Shown: positions 1-14,047, counted from the stretch's first letter. The stretch: DNA of 64,000 nucleotides from Chamaecyparis obtusa (GCA_027943335.1 BSBK01004085.1:520001-584000); one strand, 5' to 3'. Notes: a model not told the origin generated them from the letters alone. Program-made: numbers and translations.

Positions 1-3000
1 TATCACACGTTAGGACCCCTAGGAAGTCCGGATGACCCCTTTTGACACATTTGAATGCTCAAGTGTGTTCGAAGGGGTTGTACGACCCCTTCAGACACAC
101 TTGAGCATTCAAATGTGTCAAAAGGGGTCATGAAGACTTCCTAGGGGTCCTAGTATGCCTTATCATGCGTTAGGACCCCTAGGAAGTCCCTATGAGCCCT
201 TTCCACACATTGGAATGGTCAAGTGTTTCCTAAGGGGTCCTATGACCCCTTTGTCCTAAGGGGTTCTACGACCCCTTCAGACACACATGAGCATTCAAAT
301 GTGTCGAAAGGGGTCATGGGGACTTCTTAGGGGTCCTAGTATGCCTTATCACACGTTAGGACCCCTAGGAATTCCCCATGACCCCTTTCGACACATTAGA
401 ATTCTCAAGTGTGTCCTAAGGGGTCCTACGACCCCTTTGAACACACTTGAGCATTCAAATGTGTCAAAAGGGGTCATGAGGACTTCCTATGGGTCCTAGT
501 ATGCCTTATCATGTGTTAGGACCCCTAGGAAGTCCCCATGACCCCTTTCGACACATTGGACCCCTCAAATGTGTCCTAAGGGGTCCTACGACCCCTTCAA
601 ACACATTTGAGCATTGAAATGTGTCAAAAGGGGTCATGAGGATTTCCTAAGGATCCTATTACACATTATCACATGTTAGGACCCCTAAAAAGTCCCCATG
701 ACCCCTTTCCACACATTGGAATGCTCAAGTGTGTCCGAAGGGGTCCTACGACCCCTTCAAACACACTTGAGCACTCAAATGTGTTAAAAAGGGGTCATGA
801 GGACTTCTTAGGGGTCCTAGTACACCTTATCATGTGTTAGGACTGCTAGGAAGTCCCCATGAACCCTTTCGACACATTGGAACTCTCAAGTGTGTCCTAA
901 GGGGTTGTACGACTGCTTCAGACACACTTGAGCATTGAAATATGTCAAAAGGTGTCATGAGGACTTCCTAGGGGTCATAGTACACCTTATCATGTGTTAG
1001 GACCCCTAGGAAGTCCCCATGACCCCTTTCCACACATTGGAACCCTCAAGTGTGTCCCAAGGGGTCATACGACCCCTTCAGAGACACTTGAGGGTTTGAA
1101 TGTGTCAAAAGGGGTCATGGGGACTTCCAAGGGGTCCTAGTACACCTTATCATGTGTTAGGACCCCTAGGAAGTCCTTATCACCTCTTTTGAAACATTGG
1201 AATGCTCAAGTGTGTCCTAAGGGGTCTTACAACCCCTTTGGACACACTTGAGGGATCAAATGTCTCAAGAGGGGTCATGGGGACTTCCTAGGGGTCCTAG
1301 TACACCTTATCACACATTAGGACCCCTAGGAAGTCCCCATGACCCCTTTTGACACATTGAAATGCTCAAGTGTGTCCTAAGGGGTCAAAGGACCCGTTAG
1401 GACACACTTGAGCATTCCAATGTGTCAAAAGGGTTCATGGAAACATCCTAGGGGTCCTAGTATGCCTTATCACACATTAGGACCCCTAGGAAGTCCCCAT
1501 GACCCCTTTCAACACATTGGAACCCTCAAGTGTGTCCTAAGGGGTCCTACAACCCATTCGGACACACTTGAGCATTCAAATGTGTCAAAAAGGGTCATGC
1601 AGACTTCCTAAGAGTCCTAGTACACCTAATCACATGTTAGGACCCTTAGGAAGTCCCCATGACCCCTTTCTATAGATTGAAACCCTCAAATGTGTCCTAA
1701 GGGGTCCTATGACCCTTTCAAATACACTTGATCATTCAAATGTGTCAAAAGGGGTCATGAGGACTTCCTAGGGGTCCTATTACACCTTATCACATGTTAA
1801 GAATCTTAGGAAGTCTCCATGACCCCTTTTGACACATTGGAATGCTCAAGTATGTCCTAAGGGGTCCTATGACCCCTTTGGACACACTTGAGCATTCAAA
1901 TTAGTAAAAAAATCTCATGAGGACTTCTTAGGGGTCCTAGTATGCCTTATCATGTGTTAGGACCCCTAGGAAGTCCCCATGACCCCTTTCAACATATTGG
2001 AACTCTCAAATGTGTCCTAAGGGGTCCTACGACCTCTTCGAACACACTTGAGCTTTCAAATATGTCGAAAGGGGTCATGAGGACTTTGTAGGGGTCCTAG
2101 TATGCCTTATCATGCGTTAGGACCCCTAGGAAGTCCCCATGACCCCTTTCCACATCTCGGAATGCTCAAGTGTGTCCTAAGGGGTCTTATGACCCCTTTG
2201 TCCTAAGGGGTCCTATGACCCCTTCGGACACACTTGAGCATTCAAATGTGTCAAAAGGGGTCATGGGGACTTCCTAGGGATCCTAGTATGCCTTATCACA
2301 TGTTAGGACCCCTAGGAAGTCCCCATGACCCCTTTCAACATATTGGAAGGCTCAAGTGTGTCCTACTAGGTCCTACAACCCCCTTGGACACACTTGAGCA
2401 TTCAAATATGTCAAAAGGGGTCATGAGGACTTGTTAGGTGTCCTAGTATGCCTTATCATGTGTTAGGACCCCTAGGAAGTCGCCATGACCCCTTTTGACA
2501 TATTGGAACCCTCAAACGTGTCCTAAGGTGTCCTACGATCCCTTTAGACACACTTGAGCATTGAAATGTGACAAATGGGGTCATGCAGACTTCCTAGGGG
2601 TCTTAGTATGCCTTATCACATGTTAGGACCCCTAGGAAGTCCCCATGACCTCTTTCCACACATTGGAATGCTCGAGTGTTTCCTAAGGGGTCCTATGACC
2701 CCTTCAAACACACTTGAGCATTCAAATGTGTTAAAAGGGGTCATAAGGACTTCCTAGGGGTCCTAGTATGCTTTATCACACCTTAGGACCACTAGAAAAT
2801 CTGCATGATTGCTTTTGACACATTGGAACCCTCAAATGTGTCCTAAGGGGTCATACAACCCCTTTAGATAGACTTGAGCATTGAAATGTGTCAAAAGGGG
2901 TCATGAGGACTTCCTAAGGGTACTAGTATGCCTTATCACTCATTAGGACCCCTAGGAAGTCCCCCTGACCCCTTTCCACACATTGGAATGCTCAAGTGTG

Positions 3001-6000
3001 TCCTAAGGGGTTCTACAACCCCTTCAGACATAGTTGAGTGTTCAAATGTGTCAGGAGGGGTCATGAGTACTTCCTAGGGGTCCTAGTACACCTTATCACA
3101 TGTTAGGATCCCTAGGAAGTCCCCGTGACCCCTTTCTATAGATTGGAATGGTCAAATATGTCCTAAGGGGTCCTACAACCCCTTCGAATAGAATTAAGTG
3201 TTCAAATGTGTCAAAAGGGGTCATGAGGACTTCCTAGGTGTCTTAGTATGCCTTATCATGCGTTAGGACCCCTAGGAAGTCCCCATGACCCCTTTCTACA
3301 CATTGGAATTCTCAAATGTGTCCTAAGGGGTCCTACAAGCCCTTCAGACACACTTGAGCATTTAATGTGTCAAAAGGGGTCATGAGGACTTCCTATGGGT
3401 CCTAGTATGCCTTATCATGTGTTAGGACCCCTAGGAAGTCCCTATGACCCCTTTCCACAATTGGAATGCTCAAGTGTATCCTAAGGTGTCCTACAACCCC
3501 TTCGAACACACTTGAGTATTCAAATATGTCAAAAGGGGTCATGAGGACTTCCTAGAGGTCCTAGTACACCTTATCATGTGTTAGGACACCTAGGAAGTCC
3601 CTATGACTCCTTTCCACACATTGGAATGCTCAAGTGTGTCCTAAAGGGTCCTATGACCCCACGAGACACACTTGAGCATTCAAATGTGTCAAAAGGGGTC
3701 ATGAGGACTTCCTAGGGGTCCTAGTATGCCTTATCACACATTAGGACTCCTAGGAAGTCACTATGACTACTTTTGACACATTGAAATGATCAAGTGTGTC
3801 CTAAAGAGTCCTATGACCCCTTCAGACATATTTGAGCATTCAAATATGTCAATAGGGGTCATGTGGACTTCCTAGGGGGCCTAGTATGCCTTATCATGTG
3901 TTAGGACCCCTAGGAAGTGCCCATGACCACTTTCTACACATTGGAACCCTTAAATGTGTCCTAAGGGGTCCTACGACCCTTTTAGACACACTAGAGCATT
4001 GAAATGTGTGAAAAGGATTCAAGAGGACTTCTTAGGGGTCCTAGTATGCCTTATCACACATTAGGAACTTTAGGAATTCCCCATGACCCCTTTTGACACA
4101 TTGGAATGCTCAAGTGTTTCCTAAGGGGTCTTATGACCCCTTCGAATAGACTTGAGCATTCAAATGTGTCAAAAAAGGTCATGATGACTTCCTAGGGGTC
4201 CTAGTACACCTTATCACAAGTGAGGACCCATAGGAATTCCCCAATGACCCCTTTCGACACATTGGAACCCTCAAATGTGTCCTAAGGGGTCCTATGACCT
4301 CTTTGGACACACTTGAGCATTCAAATATGTCAAAAGGGGTCATGAATACTTGCTAGGGGTCCTAGTATGACTTCTCACCCATTAGGACATCTAGGAAGTC
4401 CCCATGACCCCTTCCCACAGATTGGAATGCTCAAGTGTGTCCTAAGGGGTCCTATGACCCATTTGTGGTAAGGGGTCCTATGACCCATTTGTCTTAAGGG
4501 GTCCTACGACCATTTTCAAACACACTTGAGCATTCAAATGTGTCAAAAGGGGCTATGGGGACTTCCTAGGGGTCCTAGTATGCCTTATCATGCATTAGGA
4601 CCCCTAAGAAGTCTCCATGACCACTTTCGACAAATTGGAATACTCAAGTGTGTCCTAAGGTGTTATATGATCCCTTTAGACACACTTGAGCATTCAAATG
4701 TGTCCTAAGGGGTCCTACGACCCCTTTGGACACACTTGAGCATTCAAATGTGTCAAAAGGGGTCATGAGGACTTCCTAGGGGTCCTAGTACACCTTATCA
4801 CGCATTAGGATCCCTAGGAAGTTTCCATGACCCCTTTTGACATATTGGAACCCTTAAATGTGTCCTAAGGGGTCCTACGACCCCTTGAGACACACTTGAG
4901 CATTGAAATATGTCAAAAGGGGTCATGAGGACTTCCTAAGGGTTCTAGTAGACCTTATCATGCGTTAGGACCCCTAGGAAGTCCCCATGATCCCTTTCCA
5001 CACATTAGAATGCTCAAGTTTGTCCGAAGGGGTACTACGACCCCTTCAGACACACTTGAGCATTGAAATGTGTGAAAATGGGTCATGAGGACTTTCTAGG
5101 GGTCCTAGTACACCTTATCACACATTAGGACCTCTAGGAAGTCCCCATGACTTGTTTCCACATATTGGAATACTGAAGTTTGTCCTAAAGGGTCCTACGA
5201 CCCTTTCGAACACACTTGAACATTCAAATGTGTCAAAAGGCATCATGAGGACTTCCTAGGGGTCCTAGTACACCTTATAATGTGTTAGCACCCCTAGGAA
5301 GTTCGTATGACCCCTTTCCACACATTGGAATGCTCAAGTGTGTCCTAAGGGGTCCTACAACCCCTTCAGACACACTTGAGTATTGAAATGTGTCAAAAGG
5401 GGTCATGAGGACTTCCTAGGGGTCCTAGTAAACCTTATCACATGTTAGGACACCTAGGAAGTCCCCATGACCCCTTCCCACACATTGGGATGCTCAAGTG
5501 TGTTTTGAGGGGTCCTATGATCCTTTCAGACACACTTGAGCATTCAAATGTGTCAAAAGGGGTCATGAGGACTTCTTAGGGATCCTAGTATGCCTTATCC
5601 CATGTTAGGATCCCTAGGAAGTCCCCATGACCCCTTTCCACACATCGGAATGATCAAGTGTGTCCTAAGTGGTCCTAAGACCCTATCAGACATACTTGAG
5701 CATTCAAATATGTCAAAAGGGGTCATGCAGACTTCCTATGGGTCCTAGTACACCTTATCACTCATTAGGACCCCTAGGAATTTCCCATGACCCCTTTCAT
5801 CACATTGGAACCCTCAAATGTGTTCTAAGGAGTCCTACGACCCCTTTAGACACACTTGAGCATTCAAATGTGTTAAAAGGGGTCATGAGGAATTCCTAGG
5901 GGTCCTATTATGCATTATCACATGTTAGGACCCCTAGGAAGTCCCCATGACCCCTTTCCACCCATTGGATTTCTCAAGTGTGTCCTAAGGGGTCCTACAA

Positions 6001-6209
6001 CCTCTTCGAACACACTTGATTATTCAAATGTGTCAAAAGGGGTCATGATGACTTCCTAGGGGTTGTTGTATGCCTTATCACCTGTTAGGACCCCTAGGAA
6101 GTCCCCATGACCCCTTTTGACACATTGGACTGCTCAAGTGTGTCCTAAGGGGTCCTACAACCCCTTCGAACACACGTGAGTGTTCAAATGTGTGAAAAGG
6201 GGTCATGGG
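1..6209. repeat. 160-bp satellite array with palindromic monomer
   Basis: About 38 tandem copies; units begin at TATCA(C/T) at 1, 161, 347, 507, 667, 828, 988, 1148 and so on, the last at 6076. Nearly all spacings are 159-161 bp. Exceptions are the units at 161 and 2108 (186 bp, a 26-bp central duplication), 4373 (213 bp, two such duplications) and 4586 (210 bp, a 50-bp internal duplication). Each monomer is a near-complete inverted repeat: AGGACCCCTAGGAAGTCC near the start pairs with GGACTTCCTAGGGGTCCT near the end, CATGACCCCTTT pairs with AAAGGGGTCATG, and AAGGGGTC/GACCCCTT flank the dyad centre. Copies differ from one another at scattered positions. The array runs off the left edge of the window and stops abruptly at about 6209. 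Short open frames inside it are repeats of the same satellite sequence and are not genes. Confidence 0.97.
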
Positions 6210-6723
<514 letters not shown>

Positions 6724-6979
6724 CTTTTTATATATAAAAGTTTAATTTTTTCATTGACTCCTACCATTTTTTCATGTACCTAGAAATATTGGGTACTTGA
6801 TAAAATCAAGTACGTGATAAAATCGGGTACTTGATTATTGGTTGGTATAACTTTGACCAAAATATTCCCTGTCTCCACAGACCAGAGAAGCACGGGATTT
6901 TAGACTTTTTTCACGGGTTGCAAGAAAAAAAAGTGATTTGGGGCCCATTTTTTGTTTTTTGTCAACTTGTGGTCTCACC

Positions 6980-9926
6980 ATGGGAAGCAACAGTCATCGA
7001 AAGGCTAAATGCAAGAGGAAGGTGACAGATGAAGAAATTCAAGCTTATAGGGAAAAAGATAGGGAAATTCACCGAAGAAGGAGAGAAGGTATTTTAAACA
7101 TTAATCAATGTGACCCCATAAATGTAGTTGCAAGTGAAGAGGATGTTGAATTTGAAAATAATATAAAAATTAATTTTGTGAATAACAATGTATGGAATGA
7201 AGATGAAAATGTAGAGATGGAGAATGCAAATGTAGACTTGGGGAATGAAAATGTAGATTTGGGGAATGACAATGAATGGAATGGAAATGAAAATTTATAG
7301 ATGGAGATTGAAAATGTAGACTTGGGGAATGAAAATGTTGCACAAGAGCCACATGAATGTTACGCATCTCCAAATTATATGCAAAATGAAGTCCCTTGCA
7401 ATAAAGATAATCAATCTTCAAATTGGGGGCTTTCAAGAACACCGAAATGGTTAATTGAAATTGAGGAGAACATTATGAATAATTGGGAAGGAAAGAGGTC
7501 ACATAGAACTGTTAGCTTGTGGGCTTGAAGACTTTATGATCAATTTTTTGGAAACAAGACATTGGTTGAGCAATGTCAAATTTTTGTGCAGTTGTTAAAG
7601 ATGCAAAAGATGAGACTTGTGCTTGTGAAATTGAAGATTCATGTGAACAAGAAAATGGAGAGAAATGCCGTTGTTGTGAAGAATCTTTTCAATGCTCTCA
7701 AAAGCATTGGGAAGATTAGTAGAGAAAAAGACAAGAGAGTTTCTCAGAGGGTTATTACAACCTCCTTATTAAGTCATCAGTTGCGAAAGGCTCGTTTGTT
7801 GAGACAAACTTGTGTTGACTTCAATATAGATCATAAAAATTTGGGTAGAGAACTTGCAAGAAGAGAAAGACTTGATGATCCACTTCAAATTAATACATGA
7901 GCTTATGGTGGGAGACTTCCACGTTTCGATAAGAAGCTAATAGATGTTGTCAAGGATGAAATTCAACAATTTTGGGATGCTAACTCAAGAGTGTCACTGA
8001 ATGTGAAAGATGTCTTGAAGTTGAGAGTTGGCAATCGAGATCGCACTCCACATCCTAAACATTATGTGGAGGTAAGTCAAACAATGTTGTATACAAAAAT
8101 TTGTGAGACACATTCAACATTGAAAATATCACAAAGGTCTTTTGAATCTGTGAAGCCATTTTATTGTGTACCCCTTAAGATTTAGAATACATGTTGTTGC
8201 AAATATCATGTTGAGTTTTCAATGCATCATGAATTATTACGGTCTATTCATTCTACTTTTCATACAAATGAAATGCTAGAGGACTATGGTGCAAGTGGTC
8301 TTACCAAATCATTAAGAGACTTGCTAGATCAATTTTTATGTCAAAGAGATGATGGTTATTTATTTTACAAAAAAGATTGCTTAAATGCCAAGTGCTCAGA
8401 ATGTGGTGGCTTGTCCAAGTTTAGGACATGTTCTCATGAGGTTTTGGAACATAATTTTGGAAAGACACTCATCCAAAAAAAGGTATATGAAACAGTGAAA
8501 TATACATTGAAGAGTGGAGGTGAAGGCTCTAGATGTGAGTTAGTTGCAAAAGAATACAATGTTGCTGATTTTTATCTCAGATTTCAAGACAAATATTTTT
8601 TACAAGTATGCAAGGCATAGTCATAGGTCTCAATGGTTGGATCAAAAATTTAGGACATGTAAGGACAATTTCCCCATTGAAACTATTATATTTGTTGTAG
8701 ACTTTGCGGAGAACTATACATTGCAGCCCCAAAATGAGACTCAAGCTCAATATTACAATTCCATTTAGGTTGCTATTTTTGTACACATCACATATAGACA
8801 TTCCCTTGATAGAACAAAAGATGAGCAAAAAATAATCAAAGAGTACCATTTTTATAAGAGTGATGATAGGTCTCACTCTCATGAGTTTGTTCAACATTGT
8901 TTCCAGAACTATTTTAACTTCTTGTAGGAAAATGGTATTGCTATGGATAGGCATCTCATTTGGTCGGATAATTGCACTAGTCAATTTAAGAATGCCAGAA
9001 TGTTTTATTGGTTGTGTAGAATGCATGTGGAGAGAGGTGTACCTCATATTTGGAGTTTTTTTAAGTCAGGGCATGGGAAAGGGGAGCACCATGGAGCAAA
9101 TGCATGTGTGAAGAGAGCTCTAGTTAAGGAGCAATTGAGGATTTCAGGTGTTGTACTTCTTGATGCTCATTTTATTGTTGATTGGTGTACTTTAGCATTG
9201 TTACAGGGGGGGACTCTTGATTCTATAGTGTGTAGATTCTTTTGGTTGGTTGAGGAGGGAACTATAGGAGATAGATTGGATTGTCAAACAATGAAAGACT
9301 CTTAAAAAATGCATTCATTCCAAAGATCCAATAGTAGTACATGGACCATTTGGACATGAGAGTTGGCTTATTTTTACACCATGTGTTTTTAGTATGATTG
9401 GGATCATTATGAGTCAAGTGAGTGGGTGGATACATGGGTTACACAGTATCTAACTCCTTTATCTTTAACACTCTCTATAAGAAATGATGACATGGACACT
9501 TCAGTTGAGTATGACCATCTTTAAGATCTTCTATAGCTAGGAGATGTTTTTGCATTGGTTGCACTACAAGGGAATGATGAGAGGTCATATTATTGGTTAG
9601 CACATTGTGTACAAGGTAAAAAGAAGCTTGTACAACCGATGAAAGATGTTGATGGGTTCACATATCCTATTGGTTCAGTTGTTGTTGTGGGAACATGACT
9701 GCGAACATACATGATTAGAAAGAATGGAATTCCAGCATTTGAAGACTATGAGAAGCACAAAACTATTCTCATGTATTCACACCTTGTTATAGAAACAAAT
9801 GTCAAGTTGTCAAAGCATCAAGGAAGACCAAATAAAAAAGAAATTTGGACTATTAGTACTACTGATCATGAAGCACTATTGGAGACCCTGAAGCAAAGAG
9901 ATGACCCTTCAGGAACACTTGACTAG
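6980..9926 (+). pseudogene. degenerate DDE-type transposase-like gene
   Basis: The best start is the ATG at 6980 (TCACCATGG context), giving a basic N-terminus. This is followed by an Asn/Glu-rich repeat stretch, then a region at 7690-8185 ending in KPFYCVPLKI, a stop, and TCCCKYH. A core follows with VVDFAENY (about 8695), SDNCTSQFKN (about 8965) and SGHGKGEHHGA (about 9067) followed by CVKRAL. I read these as the two Asp positions and the conserved region after them in a DDE transposase type also seen in animals; I cannot name the superfamily. The C-terminal part (9540-9926) is open in one long stretch with GDVFALVALQGNDERSYYWLA. The gene is broken by frameshifts near 7530, 8600, 9300 and 9370 and by several stops, mostly TAG (for example at 8183, 8766, 8925). 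It looks long dead. Confidence 0.6.
7207..7345 (+). repeat. coding minisatellite in transposase N-terminus
   Basis: Imperfect direct repeats of AATGTAGACTTGGGGAATGA, about 24-27 bp apart, encode NVDLGNE-like units at 7207-7280 and again at 7315-7345. A TAG stop at 7298 separates the blocks. The reverse strand is open as His/Ser-rich repeats, which is a shadow. Confidence 0.75.
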
Positions 9927-11060
9927 GTAATAAGTTAACTTAGTGCATTCTTTTCTAAGTTTTTTAAGCTTAATTTCACTACATTAATTTCACCTTTCTT
10001 AGATTGTATTTTGAGTCAATAAACTTGGTTTTTTATGTGGATTGTAACTTGTGCAAGAGCACCTATGAAGACACCTACAGTCACCATGTATCCAATTAGA
10101 GATAGAAGGACAAAAGGATCCTTAATGGTTAATTGAGATCTTTTGAAGCCTATAATGGAAATTTGTAACAATCAATTTTATTTAAAAGTTAAATGTCCTA
10201 GAAGTCTTGATAAGGACTTATGACCAAAATCATGTATGGGTGGCCAATAGTGCCAACAAGGGATCTTACATGTCATTTAATTATGTCATTTGCATGGTTT
10301 GAATTCTTACATGTTTGATTGTTGTTTCAAATGCGTTAAGGATATTATTTTTTACTATTTCAAACAATCTTTGATGCTTTGATGCTATCACTGGACCACG
10401 CCTTAAATGCAAAATTGTGGTTTTTATACACAAGTCTAGTTGTGTTTTGATTGAGGAAGTTAAAATTTACAGAGGTGGTTTGTAAATCTGAAGAGACTGA
10501 CTGTCCCTTTGGGTGGGAGATATAATGGTATGAAACATAAGAACATAGGAAATCTATAGAAGTTAAACCTCAAACATAATAAGCTCCATGAACAGGGTAT
10601 TCTAGAGTAAAGAAAAACATATGTCCTAATATTATGTCTTTGTTATTCGGTTTTGGGAGGGGTGGTAGAATATTAAAAATAATTGATATTTAGTAGAGTG
10701 CTGACTAACTTAATCATGATTAGTTTTATAGTTCAAATTTCAAACATACCACTAACAATCATTGCAACGAAACTGAGTCAAGAAAAGAAGTGTGCATGCT
10801 TTCCCATTTGGGTCTTCTCTTATTTTAGAATGAAAACCAAATTATTTCTACTACAGACAAGGACATGTTCCCAAGGACTACTTACTCAATCTGTAAAACA
10901 CAACTGCTTGCAGGCTACCCAGTGTACCATAATGCATTGTGTGTTTTATGGTCTGCAAGTGACGTGCTTTTTGAGTTTGCACGGGAGAGTAAAAGGGTTA
11001 AATTTTTTGTTACTAAAAATGGTGTGGACTATAAGTTGGTGGTTCACTTTCATGACATTT
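9927..11060 (+). other. intergenic stretch with one coding-like fragment
   Basis: Mostly AT-rich DNA without recognisable genes. Around 10865-11060 there is an open stretch of about 65 codons containing FARESKRVKFFVTKNGVDYK and then VVHFHDIL. It looks compositionally like real protein but matches no family I know. It runs straight into the tandem array at 11061, so it may be the end of a gene truncated by array expansion. Confidence 0.3.
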
Positions 11061-13623
11061 TAAATGCTAGTGACAACCCCGTTCTATCCATGGAGTCACT
11101 GGAACGCTCGCAACCATGCTCGACCCAAGTGACCCCAAGGTGCACTAAGCACGATTAGGCAATGATCTTATAAGGCTCGTATCTCAGACCTTGTGAGAGG
11201 TATCAAAAAAATATTAGGGGCTACATGATCATGATTATGAGGTATACAATAACCTCTCTTGGTTTTGGGCAATTCGACTTCATTTGCATTTGGTAAGGCA
11301 ATCTCAGTCAATGCCAAAACTTGCAGTGAGGGTTAGTTGAAAGTAGCTTTGAAGTGTATCTTTCAAATCATCCATTTTGGCATCAAACCATCTACTCCAT
11401 TGGCTCTGGTTGGCTAGGTAAACACTAGAGACAACCCTGTTCCACCTGCGGAGTCATTGGAACACTCGCAACCACGCTCGACCCAAGTGACCCCAAGGTG
11501 CACTAAGCATGATTAGGCAGCAATCTTCCAAGGCTCATATCTTGGACCTCATGAGAGGTATCAAAAAAATTTCATGGGATACTGGATCTTGATTCTAAGA
11601 TCTACAATAACCTCTCTCAGTTTTGGGCGATTCAACTTCATTTGCATTTAGCAAGGTGATCTCAGTCGATGCCAAAACTTGCAGTGAGAGTTAGTTGAAA
11701 GTAGCTTTGAAGTGTATCTTTCAAACCATCTATCCTGGCATCAAACCATCTACTCCATTGGCTCCGGTTGGCTAGGTAAATGCTAGTGACAACCCTGTTC
11801 CACCCACAGAGTCACTGGAATGCTCACAACCACACTCGACCCAAGTGACCCCAAGGTGCACTAAGCACGATTAGGCAATGATCTTCTGAGGCTTGTATCT
11901 CAGACCTCATGAGAGGTATCTAGAAACTGTCAAAGGCTACAAGATCATGATTTTGAGGTCTATAATAACCTCTCTCAGTTTTGGGTGATTTGACTAAGTT
12001 TGCATTTGGCAAGGCGATCTTAGTCGATGCCAAAACTTATAGTGAGGGTCAGTTGAAAGTAGCTTTGAAGTGTATCTTTCAAACCGTCCATCTTGGCATC
12101 ACACTGTCTACTCCATCAGCTTTGAGTGGCCAGGTAAATGCTAGTGACAACCCTATGCCACCCACAGAGTGACTGGAACGCTTGCAACCACCCTCAACCC
12201 AACTGACCCCAAGGTGCACTAAGCATGATTAGGCAGTGATCTTCTAAGGCTCATATCTTGGACCTCATGAGAGGTATTGAAAAACCATTAGGGGATATGA
12301 GATCATGATTTCAAGGTCTACAATAACCTCTCTCTATTTTGGGCAATTTGACTTTGTTTGCATTTGGCAAGGCGATCTCAATCGATGCCAAAACTTGCAG
12401 CGAGGGTCAGTTGAAAGTAGCTCTGAAGTGTATCTTTCAAACCGTCTGTCCTAGCATCAAACCATCTACTCCATCAGGTCTAGTTGGCTGGGTAAACACT
12501 AGTGACAATCCTATTCTATCCATGGAGTCACTGGAATGCTCACGACCACGCTCAACCCAAGTGACCCCAAGGTGCAGTAAGCATGATTAGGCAGCAATCT
12601 TCTGAGGCTCGTATCTTAGACCTCGTGAGAGGTATAGAAAAACCATTAGGGGCTACAAGATCATGATTCTAAGGTCTACAATAACATATCTTGGTTTTGG
12701 GTGATTTGACTTTGTTTTCATTTGGCAAGGCAATCTTAGTCGATGCCAAAACTTGCAGTGAGGGTCAGTTGAAAGTAGCTCTAAAGTGTATCTTTCAAAC
12801 CATCCATCCTGGAATCGAACTGTCTGCTCCATCAGCTCTAGTTAGTTGGGTAAATGCTAGTGATAGCCCCATTCCACCCACGGAGTCACTGGAACACTCA
12901 CACCATGCTAGACCCAAGTGACCCCAAGGTGCACTAAGCATGCTTGGGCAATGATCTTCTGAGGATCATATCTTGGACCTTGTGAGAGGTATCGACAAAC
13001 TGTTAGGGGCTATGAGATCATGTTTCCAAGGTCTATAATAAAATCTCTCAATTTTGGGTGATTCAACTTCATTTTCATTTGGCAAGGTGATCTCAATCGA
13101 TGCCAAAACTTGCAGTGAAGGTCAGTTGAAAGTAGCTCTACAATGTATCTTTCAAACCGTTCATCCTGGCATCGAACTGTCTGCTCCATCAGCTCTAGTT
13201 TTCTGGGTAAATGCCAATGACAACCTTGTTCCACCCATGGAGTCACTAGAATTCTTGCGACCATGCTTGAACCAAGTGACCCCAAAGTGCACTAAGCACG
13301 ATTGGGCAATGATCTTCTGATGCTCGTATCTCAAACCTCATGAAAGGTATTGACAAACATGAGGGGCTAAAAGATCATGTTTCTGAGGTCTACAATAACC
13401 TCTCTCAGTTTTGGGTGATTTGACTTCATTTGCATTTGGCATGGTGATCTCATTCGATGCCAAAACTTGCAGTGAGGGTCAGTTGAAAGTAGCTCCGTAG
13501 TGTATCTTTCAAACCGTCCATCCTGGCATCAAATCGTATGCTCCATCAACTATGGTTGGCCTAATGACAACCTTGTTCCACCCATGGGGTCACTGGAATG
13601 CTTGCGACCATGCTTGACCCAAG
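11061..13623. repeat. 358-bp tandem array, about 7 copies
   Basis: The landmark TTTGCATTTGGCAAGG recurs at 11283, 11641, 11999, 12357, 12715, 13072 and 13429, a period of 357-358 bp. Other constant blocks are GATGCCAAAACTTGCAGTGA, TGACCCCAAGGTGCACTAAG and GGTCTACAATAACCTCTCTC. The first copy is partial, starting at TAAATGCTAG (11061); the last ends at GACCCAAG (about 13623). Five copies keep an open plus-strand frame of about 63-88 codons containing FGKAI-DAKTCSEGQLKVAL. This could reflect a coding origin or simply shared descent of the copies. It is unrelated to the 160-bp satellite. Confidence 0.93.
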
Positions 13624-14047
13624 GTATGTGATTGAGGACAACAAATCCATTACATCTATTAATTTATTACACCTGTGTAAATTATTACATCAGGGTAATT
13701 TATTACATCTATTATAAAAAATTCAAACAAATTGACATATAACTTCAACAAGATATAATTTAAATCATAATGATAATCGTAGTTAAGATATAACTTCACC
13801 ATTCAATTCCATAAACATGAATAATAAATATGTATACAAAAGATGATGCGAATATAACATAAAAATGAACATGTTCTATATATAGAAAGTATCAAATGTA
13901 TCAAAATTATCTCCATATACAAATATGGCACATGCCATTTCAAAATGTCTACAAAATCAATGTTTCAAGGTGTACAATGTGGTATATATGCCATCTCAAA
14001 ATGTGCCAAGTGGCATCTCTAAATGACCACAAAACCAAAACTACATC
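13624..14047. other. AT-rich 3' flank of the spliced gene
   Basis: Contains TTATTACA/ATTACATC motifs repeated around 13660-13720 and no gene. It is the downstream side of the minus-strand gene that ends at 14048, so it may hold its 3' untranslated region. Confidence 0.4.

Noticed and set aside
287..5899. Many 60-76-codon plus-strand open frames with similar proteins
   Set aside because: They repeat with the 160-bp satellite period and arise from the repeat sequence itself.
1..6209. CRISPR-like array of palindromic repeats
   Set aside because: Units are 160 bp, contiguous, with no unique spacers and no cas genes, in a plant sequence.
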